From Xiphias gladius (lineage: Eukaryota; Chordata; Actinopteri; Istiophoriformes; Xiphiidae): 64,000 bases of DNA. The stretch is taken from contig NC_053418.1 of assembly GCF_016859285.1 (NCBI RefSeq), forward strand, positions 25,131,829 through 25,195,828, read 5' to 3'. A program made the translations under genes and the position numbers. The stretch's first letter is position 1. Every line of letters begins with the position of its first letter. Below, in pieces: positions 1 through 10,600 of the stretch. The notes below the pieces were generated by a model, which did no database searches, had not been told where the DNA came from, and saw nothing but the letters and a program-made list of their open reading frames with translations.

Positions 1-114
1 ATTAAAAACAGGTTAAATATTCTAACTACTTGACAAAATAAAGTTTTGGGACTCAATTATTGACAGAAATGTCTGTATAAGACTGAGGGTTTTCCATATT
101 ACCTGCCCAATACA

Positions 115-350
115 TTATAAAGTTGTTAAATCAGCTCCAACATGAGCAGCTTTAACAAAAATGCTGCTCGCACATTAATGCATCAGTTTTAAATATCTGT
201 ATCTATAACGCTATTCTGCATGAATACTTTTAGATTTAATACGAGTACATTTTGCTGACAATATCTTTTTATTTTTACTTAACCAACAGTTTGAATGTGC
301 GACTTTTATGTGTAAAGGAGATGTACTTTTAAGTAGGGATTTGAATTCCA
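115..350 (+). repeat. Interspersed teleost repeat, 'aagtactgtactt' family, fragment 1
   Basis: Contains AATGCTGCTCGCACATTAAT, GAGTACATTTTGCTGACAAT and TTACTTAACCAACAGTTTGA in the order shared with the copy at about 25.25-25.74 kb. This is a common non-coding repeat of perch-like fish genomes. I cannot name its class and see no coding capacity. Confidence 0.55.
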
Positions 351-1137
351 CCTTTCAGTTAAATAGAAATGTAGTTTAATTCCAAAGTAAAGCATGAAAG
401 CATCTATTACAATATACTAAAACTTTGGCATGAAGATTAGCTACAAACATGTATCAATATAAGTGATATATTAGGTATGTGTGAGTATGTAAGCTGTATT
501 ATTTTGAATAATATAGCTGTCCTGCTTTGAAGACCTACCTTGATAGGTTGAGTATCCTCTTATCCCTGCACACCATAAGGATAAAGCAGACTAATTCTAA
601 AATGTACCAACTCTACCAAAAGTAATACAATAAATGTCCATTTCTGCTTAGCCTTATATTTATATGACTGTTGATATGGGTGTGTACAATAAACCAGTAA
701 TTCATCATCTGGTTCATGTCCTTAGCATTATTCATTCCAGCTCTGAGTCATGAACAATTAAAGCTAAATCACTGAACACCCCCAGACACAATGGAATTAA
801 AAGGTGCTAAAAACCCTTTGATAATTAGAGAATAAGTACACCAGAAGTGCCTATTCATGAGCAAAACAAACATGTGTTTTGTGGTTTTGGAGTAAACAAT
901 GGGAAGAATCCAGTTTAGACTTTAATTATACGTCATCACAATTTCTTGGTAATGAAAAATGCATGCTCATCACACATAAAACAAAGAAGGCATGCCGTAT
1001 TTGAAATAATACAGTATATAATTGTGGGCTTTCACTAAAACAACATACCCTACTGAATTCACAACAATCACACATCCTATATTTACATTTATTCTCATAA
1101 TTTACAAGGACAGTAACAGTCAATTAAAAATAAATTT

Positions 1138-1199
1138 ATATATATATATATATATATATATACAATATATATTTAACATATATATATATATATATATAC
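1138..1199. repeat. (TA)n microsatellite
   Basis: Two nearly pure TA runs separated by a short spacer. The open frames across it (YIYIYI) are artefacts. Confidence 0.9.
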
Positions 1200-1209
1200 A
1201 GTCAGGAAT

Positions 1210-1705
1210 GTGAGTACCAGATCAGTGGTTGAGGAGGTAATGTTATTGAAGTAGAATGAATAATAGCACAATGTATAAATACTGTCAAGTAAAAGTTCTG
1301 CATTAAACCTTTAGTGAAGTCAAAGTACAGAAGAATTATCAGCAAAATATAAAGCAGCAAAAGTACTCATTATGTAAAATTGCCCCTTTTACTTTTATGT
1401 ATGACTGGATTATCAATGTTTTAATATGTAAGCTGAACCTTAATATTGTAGCTAATTAAGTGGAGCTAGTTTAACTACTTCGTATATATTGTTGAATCTT
1501 TAAATATACAGTATAACAATGCATCATATTATATAAGCATATTACATGTTTTATTTTAATCTGCAAAGCTTTCAGATAAATGTAGCGGAGATAAAATCAC
1601 AATGGAGTACATGTATGAAACTGAAAAATAGTGACACTCATGTACAAGTACCTCAAAATTGTACTTGCACGCAGTACTTGAGTAAATGTATTTAGTAACA
1701 TTCCA
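1210..1705 (-). repeat. Interspersed teleost repeat, 'aagtactgtactt' family, fragment 2
   Basis: Reverse-strand copy of the repeat at 25.25 kb. It ends in ACTTGCACGCAGTACTTGAG followed by TAAATGTA, and holds AGCTAATTAAGTGGAGCTAG as the counterpart of the AATTAGCTCTACTAGGACAG segment. It is strongly diverged. Confidence 0.5.
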
Positions 1706-1734
1706 GCAAAGCCACAACACTTGAGCAATAGGTG

Positions 1735-2110
1735 TATAAGTGGTGCTTTGAGGTAAATGCTAACATCAGTATACTAACATGCTCAGTGGCAATATTATGG
1801 TGATTTTTAGCAAGAGTAATGTTCACCATGTTCACTCTCTTAGTTTAGCATGTTAGCATGGTAACATTCCCCTGAAAGTACAGCTGATGGGAATGTGATT
1901 TTTGCAGGGACTAGTTCAGGTATTGGACAAATAAAAATTCTGATCTGACAATGGCACTATCATAAAAATTAAGTTTTTGACCAAAGTAATTCAAATTCCT
2001 CTTCAGGGGGGACATGAATATCTGCAAAAAAAATTTCATGGCAATTCATCCAGTACTTGAGCTATTTCAGTCTTAATAAAGGTGGTTGACGGTCAGTACG
2101 CCACCAAAAC
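1735..2110 (+). repeat. Interspersed teleost repeat, 'ttcatggcaatccatcc' family, copy 1
   Basis: Carries TGTTCACCATGTTCACTCTC, TTAGCATGTTAGCATG and, at its end, TTTCATGGCAATTCATCC. The same order of blocks appears near 3.3, 38.6, 43.8 and 46.1 kb. It is a non-coding repeat widespread in spiny-rayed fish. Confidence 0.6.
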
Positions 2111-2864
2111 TGGTCAGTTGTCAACTCCAGAGCCATGCCGTTACCACTGCTAAAAAGGCCTGTCTGATAAGGATGACTATGATGAACACCAGCTATTAAT
2201 CTTATAATTTGGCCTTTAAGAGTTCCAACATTTAATCAGTTGGCAGAAAATTTAACCATTTTGGTGATTGTCATGTCTCATGTATTTAAGCAAATGCATA
2301 ATCCATCCTGTGGTTCCAGCTTCTCAGATGTGAAAAATTTGCTGCTTTTCTCAATTGTATAATCACTAAGACATTTGGTAAACCTGGATGTGCATTTCAA
2401 AGCCTTGTTTAATTTTACAAAACCAAATTATCAGCAGATTATGTGATAATGAAAATCATTAGTTGCAGCCTTCTACTTTTGTTACATGTAAAATGTCAGA
2501 CATTTTGAGGTCACGCAAAGAAAGAGATTAACTTTTGGATCAAGAACCTCAGTCTTCCCATCTTTCAGAGCCAAGATTACACAAAAGCATATGGCATTCT
2601 CTGCAGTTGACATCTCTCCTCCCAGGTCAGAGTGCTTCCTGTGCCACATCCTTAGACAATTGTCAATGCTGAACCTTAAACTTCAGGTTGATTTACAATC
2701 GAGTCCACCTGGTGGGCACCGACCTCTGACGTTACCTCGGTTATGACCGAGTCATTGCCATAACTCAGGCAATTATCTGTTACAGTGCATGTCAGGAAAT
2801 CTTCATTGGCGGTCTAACAAAATGCTGAAATAACTTCACAGGAAACCATGGAAAATGCAACCCG

Positions 2865-2870
2865 TTTATT
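2865..2870 (-). terminator. Polyadenylation signal of the lrp13-like gene
   Basis: AATAAA on the minus strand (TTTATT on the plus strand), about 80 bp beyond the stop codon at 2949. It is the first canonical signal after the last coding exon and implies a very short 3'UTR. Confidence 0.6.
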
Positions 2871-2948
2871 TAAAACCGTTGCTTGCCTATATCAGTCTCA
2901 GTCCACAGACGATACCGCTTCCTGCAGAGAAAGAAAGAAAAGTCAGAC

Positions 2949-5900
2949 TCATCCCACAGGCAGAGTAAGACAAATTGGGAACCTGGTAGTTTGAGTTTTT
3001 GGGAGGTCCACCTCTGGCTTTTCTGTGTCTACTGGAGCAGTTTGTGTACTGGGGGTGGACTCTGCTTTATTCTCCAGGTCTGTCATACTTGTTTCCTTCA
3101 CAGCTGCTGGACTAGCTCTCCTGCAGGAAGCAAATACAAAAATGTAGTTCTGTGCTACCATTACACAGTCAACTGTTGCCACAAGTTGCAAACAGTTACA
3201 CTCTCCCCACAGACATCAAATGTCAAAACACTGAATGGGTCAATCGTTCTAAAATTGGTTGTTTGCAGTAATAGCTCTATGAATGATAATGTCAGCCAGT
3301 ACTGAAATCTCTTAATATCTGTTGGATGGGTTGCTATGAATTTTGTACAGACATTCGTGTCCCAACATGATTCAACATGTTAGACACCTGCAAAATGTCA
3401 GCATGTTAGCACTGTCAAAGTGAGCATGCTGATGCTAGCATTTACCTTAAAGTGCCACTATGTCTAATGCTGCATTCATGTTATTACGGAGTTACTGTAA
3501 TTATGAGTTTCTGTATTGTGAATAGCCATCAAGGCAACTTTTCTAAGTCGACTTAGAAAATGATTTTTGAAAGCTCTGATATATTCAACCTGGCATTTAC
3601 TAATACAAATTGAAAAAAAAAAAATTATGGGCACCTCACAGCCAAAGACCATTGTTTAATTTAATCAAATTGGCTATGATGTAATAAGCACAGTATTTTA
3701 ATCCTCACGTGACTAACATCCACCCATAAATTGTTAAAATGGGAATAATTCCCATCCATCCCATAGGACCTGAATATTATCGTCATTGTGAGCATTTTAG
3801 CGTGATTATGTCAGTATTTAGCCAAAAGCATGGCTGTGCCTTATAAAGCTCAGTTTTTATTTAATTTTAAAAAGCTGATGTCTTATATAAAAAAGGAAAA
3901 TGTCAAGCTTTGCATTTATGACAGGAGGGTTTATAGTTAGTAAAACAGAAAAACCTCATGTTAGTACTCTTCTTCCTCTTGACCACCACTGCCATCACAG
4001 CAATGACCACCACTCCTGCACAGAGCCCTGCGACACCATAGATGATGGGACCTTGCATGGTCTTCAGGAGATGGTCCTGACAGGAATCACCACTGTAGCC
4101 CGGTGAACACACACACGCAGTGTCCCCATTAATCTCCACACAGTGTCCATTGCCACTGCAATGTCTATGGCTGCAGTGCTGTGCATCTAGGTTCATGAGC
4201 TGGCTGCTGACATTCAGGGTGGTGCTCAGTTCAGTGGTTTCAGACAGAGGGAGAGGGGAAGGAGGTGGAGACAAGCTGCGAGGCTGGGTGGGAGCAAGGA
4301 CCTTGACTCCTGGCCACTGCTTCAGATTGACACCTAAAAAGACGACAGTCAAGTGTTTCAGCCAAAAGTCCATGCAGTTTAAGTTGTTGTAGATTAACGT
4401 GTACTTATATCTACTTAACTTTTATATATTTTCTAGTTATTTCTTTTAAAAAAGTATAAATACTCACAGTTCTCGTCTGAGTGGTCAGGGCAGTCTACAT
4501 GCCCATTACAGAACTTCTCAATAGGCTGGCATGAGAGTTGATCCAGGCATAGCCTTCTGCCAGCTGGGCAGCCCTGCTCTGGGCTGCAGTGGGTGGCATT
4601 CACAAGGATATGATCATGGCCACACTTGCATGTCCGACCTCTTAAGGTGGCAAGGCATAAGTGCTGGCAATTGCCGTTGTTTTCTGTGCACTGGTTAGAA
4701 CCTGTTGAAACAAGGACTGTCAATCAGGTGGAGTTTGTGAAGTTTGTCTTTTGGCATCACATGGCATTTAGAACCACCTAAATGGGTAACGCCAAGCTAT
4801 TTTACACCAACAAAGTGGCACTTTATTACCCAGGGATCCTGATGTGTGGTTCTTACATACCAGTCTGACTCGACTTGCTGAACGCCTTCAAGCCGACCAC
4901 TTGTGTGCCAACTTCAAACCACAACTTGTTCTGCTGCTGCTCATCTCTGTACCAGAGCCTCGTCTTGTCTGAGGGAGAAGGTGGACTCAAAGCAATGCAG
5001 AACCATGAAGAATATACAGAAAAGATCATATGTTACAGATTCAAATGGCACTCAGAGCTTGACCTTTAAATCATGTGTTGTATTTCAAACTCAGATGTTA
5101 CAAAATAATTTTCCTATTTAGCAGTATGAATTATGCTGACCCAATAGGGAAATAATTCAAGGTCAAGTTACGTTGTTGAACAGCACCACCTCCTAAGTTG
5201 GTGCCCCCAGTATGGCAATAGGTGTTATTTCATTTAGTACATACTATGAGACATTACCATTGACAGTCATCCAGAGCAGTGTATCATCACTCAGAGCCAC
5301 AGCGGCCAGGCCATCACCAGCCTTCAACTCTCTGTATCCAGAGCCATCAAGCTGGACAGAGCCAATAGTCCCTAAAGCTGGGACAGAAAGCATTTGACTT
5401 CCAATGCATGAAAACAAAAAATTTCCCATAACTATAACAAATATTTGTAAAAAATCCTTACCAGTGTCAGCCCAGGAAATTGTATCCCCATTACTGGAGA
5501 AGACCAGAGATGTGGGCTGGACAGCATCCTTCCACACCACCCTCTGCTCAGCACCGTCCATGCTGGCACACTCTACAGTAGCAACAGTACCTATACCCTG
5601 CTGAGCCAGGTTGGTGAAACAAACTATCCCACTGGGAGGATAGAGAGCAATGGACTCCACTCTACCAATACCCTCCTTTATGAGAACAGCAGTGTGTGCC
5701 CCCTTGATAGAGGTGACCTGCAGGCGGGGCTGTTTGTTGCTGCTCCAGTAGATGTCAAGTGTTACCCAGTCCAGGGCCATGGCAGTGATTGTGTCACCCA
5801 GGAGTTTCAGAAGCTGGCCTTGGGAGGCTAAGTCTGAGTCTTTCAGCTTGAAGGAGCTGAGTGAAGTTGTACCGTCATCGGTCAAGAATAGGGTGTGGTC

Positions 5901-7583
5901 ACGTAGGTTGTAGTCCATGATGGCAGCTTCATTGACACTGGGCACCTGCAGGGCCAGGTGTTCAGGCCAGCCCTTCAGCTCTGTTACTGTGTGTCGAGAC
6001 TGCAGGTAGATCTACACAGATGATTGGGATTAAATATACATATATGTTATTTAAAAAAAAAAAAAAAAAAAAAAAGTATACAAAATGTGTACATTTTCCA
6101 TACACCAGATGTCAAATAGTAAGTTATGGCTAACAAGTACTGTGATGTCATTTTACATTTAATGCAGCAGATATAGAGCAGAGTAATATTGGCACTTGTT
6201 ACTTCAGTGCTAATGCATTTTAGGTTGAAGGAATAGTTCATTCTGGGAAATACGCTTAAATATGTACCCAGCGGACACCATTTAGTTTAGCATGATTACT
6301 GGATTGAGCCACGCTAGTTGTTTCCCTCTGTTCCCAAGGTAAACAAATAATGCATTTCCCAAAATGTCTGACGATTCCTTTAAAGTATATTCTGCCAAGT
6401 CAGATTAGACAGTGTAACTGTGCACTATAGCAAAACCTGGGTGACAGTGGAAGGAGACAGCATCAGCAGAAATGCTGAATTGACCAGGCTGGAGCAGGTC
6501 AGGCCATCCTCAGCCAGTAAAAGACCAGAAGGACACTTGCACACAGGTTTGGGTCCTGGGGCCAAAACACACATGTGGGAACAGTCCATCTTCTCACATG
6601 GGCTCCGTTTGCCCATCTGGAGCAATGGGTGGATAATCTGCAAACCAAGCAGGGAACACAAGTGTTTTAATTATGCTTCTTGCACTTCACAACTCATGCT
6701 GATGAAACACTGAAATTATAAAATGTACCAATTGCTAGATGTAATGTTTCAAACACCAGCTACAGTTTGTTTGCATGAGCAACCCCAGGATTTTTATAAT
6801 TTCACTGTGCCAAAATGGGCTAAAGTCTTAAGTGAGGGGCTTTGTCAAAGCTGTGTTTGGGCAGTTTAGAGCACTTCACACAGATGATCCAAATTTAGTT
6901 AGTGTCAATTATACAGTACTAGCCTAATTTCCATCTGTACTTTAACATCCTTAATTCTAAACATTTTACTTACCTTCACGCCAAAAGGCTGTCTGGGTCT
7001 TTTCAGGAGAACCTGATGGTTTTTGCCAGATATTTTATGAGCAGCCTGCACCACTCGCCTCTTGGCATCAGACCAGTAGAGCATGTCATTGAAAACTGCC
7101 AGCGAGAATGGGTTCATGGTCTCTTTCATCTGGAGTATCTGAAAATGAAATTTGTACATAGCACATTTATTTAGGCATCTGACTTGCTGTCACTTTGGTT
7201 TTAATGTGTGGTTTTTAAAATGGATTTTCAAGTTTGGAAAGGGTTCTGCAGCAAAATTTGGGATGGAGGCATCTAAACATTGCAAAGAAAAACCTTTCAA
7301 ATCTTAAAACATGACAACATCCCCTTCTCAAAATGCTTTACCCAAATATTATCTCCATCCAGTGTCGCAGATCCAATTGCCCCGAGTCTTTCATCAGTCC
7401 AGTAGACTCTGTCAGAGATTGTGTCCACAGCCACACCGCCAGGCCAGCCCAGACTGGAGTTCACCACTGCCTTCCTCTCTGACCCGTCCATCCCAGCTCG
7501 TTCAATCTTCACTACATTACCAATCTCTGTCCAGAACATCAGCCTGGTATAAAAATAAATTAATTTTTATATTAATTTGTATT

Positions 7584-7632
<49 letters not shown>

Positions 7633-10600
7633 AACTGAATGCGGGTCTTAGTTTTTAATGAACAGTGGGATGTTGTGGGATCAAAATTAATTCATACCAA
7701 CCCTTTTTGTGGCAGCAGGGCCAGAGAGCGGGGCTGATCCAGGTCTTCGTCCAGGATGACGCTGTGGTCCAGTGACTTAACAGTGGTTGTGGCCAGTCTG
7801 ATGGCAACAATCTGACTGTTCACCCCATCAATCCAGTACAGGTTCCTGCCAAGCCAGTCCACAGCTACAGAATCAGCCCGTACACCTGTGGAAACAAAAT
7901 TGTGTCACAGGTCTTGATGTGGTATCCTCATACATGACAATGAACACTTATTCCTCTGACATCTGCATTAATATTGATGCAGTCACCTACAATAGTCCAA
8001 CCACATTTGTGTTGCACCAACCTTTAATCAGAATTCCTGTGGTCTTCTGGTCCAGCGACGACCACCTGATGCTCTCAGTGTCCAGACTGACCCAGAAGAC
8101 CCTCTGCTCCCTCCAGTCATAGTCCAGAGACAGGATGGCCTTCTTGGCAGAGGATGACAACACATCTAGGCTCCCACTGCGCAGTCCAAACAAGAAGAGG
8201 TCTGTCTGGACTGACGACAACAGGAAGGGTTCACCTGAGGGATAAGAAATTATGTAACAGTTCTCTTGTTAGTTCCACTCAATGTGCCCTCTTGGTTATG
8301 ACAGTTTGTTAAAGTAGTTAATACAAGGATAATCTGAGCGGATTTATGTATTGAAAAACAGTTGCAAAATTTTACTCAAATGACAGATTTATATCATTAA
8401 TTGTTGGTAAGGTATTCTTTGTTACCGTGCAGATAAAGAAATGTTCTTACAAACTTGGAGGGGGAGAAAAGAAAAAAAAAATTGACATTTTTGGAAATAC
8501 ATTTGCTTTCTTGTCAAAAGATAAGATCACTACCACTAATGTCTGTATCCTAAATATGAAGCTACAGGCAGAAGCCTGTTAGCTTAACTTAAAGACTGGA
8601 GATGGGGGGAAACAGCTAGCCTAGCTCAGTCAAAAAAAAAAAAAAAAAAAAAAAAGTACACAGGTCTTTAGTCACTGCGCCTAGCCAAGATAGTCTGGCA
8701 CATAAATTGCAACTTGACAGTGTAACACTTAATATTCTTGGTACAAACAAGATACAATATTGTGAGTTTTAGAGGTGCTTGTATGTGAATTGTCTCATCT
8801 TCAGACTGCCAGGGTAGCTGTTTCCCTCTTCTTCCAGGCTTTATGCTAAGCTAAGCTAACTGTCTACTGGCTGTAGCGTCATATTTAACAAACAGACATG
8901 AGTGATACTCTCATCTGTCAGCCAGAAAGTCATATGAAAGTATGTCCTAAAATGCCAATTTGCAATATTTGTTTTTTCCACTGTTTCTATAATGCTTCCC
9001 CTCCAATCACTGTTCTATGGCCTACTGAAAGGATTTTACCGGTGATCTTGCAGTGGTGTCCACCTGCCTCCATTATGTAACCTGGGTGACAGTCACATCG
9101 GTAGGAGCCAAGAGTGTTGACGCACAGCTGACTGCACACACCTGGGTTCTGACCATCACACTCATCAATATCAGCACAGGTCAGCCCATCTTCCATGAGC
9201 CTGAACCCTGCTGTACAGCGACAATGCTACACAGCAAGAACCAAAATATTAGAGCAGCTACAATTTTATTAGACACTTCTAAATAGGCTTGCCGATCCAG
9301 AGTGGTCTCTTAGAATCTTCATTTTTATTGCTACATTCACAGTTCAGTTTCTACTGTATTTCGCTGTCTTTATTTCTCCATTTTAAGCTACCAGTTTGCA
9401 GGATAGACTGTGTGTGGTGGAAGTTAGAGGCAGAGGCAGAGACAGGTTCCTCACCGTTCCCTGCGGTGTGCTGTAGCAGCTCTGGGAGCAGCGGATGTTT
9501 TCTGCTTCTGCACAGCTTAGCTGGCAGCTGCCTCCCTCGTCAGAGCCGTCTGCGCAGTTGGTAATGCTGTTACAAACCAGGACTGGATCCAGGCACTCCT
9601 GACTTCCACACTGGAACTGGTGGGGGGGGCATGTCACCACCCCACCTGGTATGCACACACACACACACACACACACACCATTTTCATGTTTAATAGTGTT
9701 TTTTTGTTTTGTTTTTTTTAAGTATTCTGCTACAATTTGAGAAAAGGAAACCCATAATTGAAAGTTAACATTTTCAGCTCTCATACCCTTAAATTGTCTT
9801 ACTCCAGTAAAAGTTTTCCTTTTACTGCTTTCACATGTGGCTGAATACATCAGTTTACTGAAATTACAAGCCTCCTGAATTTCAAGTAGTGGTTTTTTTT
9901 TTTTAAATTCTGAAATTCAGATTGTATTCTGTTCTCAGCCATCTTTAGGAAAAAAAATAACCCAGTGGAAGTGTCTTCTTATCTCTTATGTACTTTGTTT
10001 TTGTAAATATCCCTTTTGTTTTGGCATATAATAGAACAGAATACGTGCAAAAAAAGTCTCCAGCTGGATTCTAACCGGGGTTGTTGCAGTTACCAGGTTA
10101 GTATGACATCCTGATTTCACTTCTTTAAATCAAGCTTTGATTTCGTAAAAGTAATTCTACCTTTTTTATCATGTATAACTACTCACATTCAGTCTCATCA
10201 CTGCCATCGTCACAGTCCTTCATACCATCACACCTCCAGGCTGTAGGGATACACTTGTTCTTGGATTTACACGACCACTGGAACTCACCACAGTTCAGTG
10301 GAGCCATGGGACAATCCTAAAAAGTAACCAATGGATTATATTAGTATCATTTTAAATGTTATTTCACAATTTGATTCAAAAACTGAGGCAACAGCTGTCC
10401 TGGTGAATGTGTAGGCCATTGGGAGTACTTCGATTTAAAACCCCATGTCATTAAGCACCTGCCTTGCTGAAGTACTTGCCAGCTGTGTCATTAACGTATA
10501 CTACTAAAAATTCTCAAAATTAGACTGAAAACCTGCTAAACACTGAAAAAACGCCCAAAATACAAAACCGTGAAAATGAAATGCCTAATTTTTAGTACTA

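Larger units (their letters stand above)
1..2860. other. AT-rich intergenic region downstream of the lrp13-like gene
   Basis: No coding exon recognised. It holds copies of two interspersed repeats (entered separately), a (TA)n run at about 1138-1195, and otherwise AT-rich unique sequence. The open frames here are short and have no splice context or family resemblance. Confidence 0.6.

Noticed and set aside
9289-9564. 91-codon plus-strand frame
   Set aside because: Antisense to LDLa/EGF exon 8 of the lrp13-like gene.
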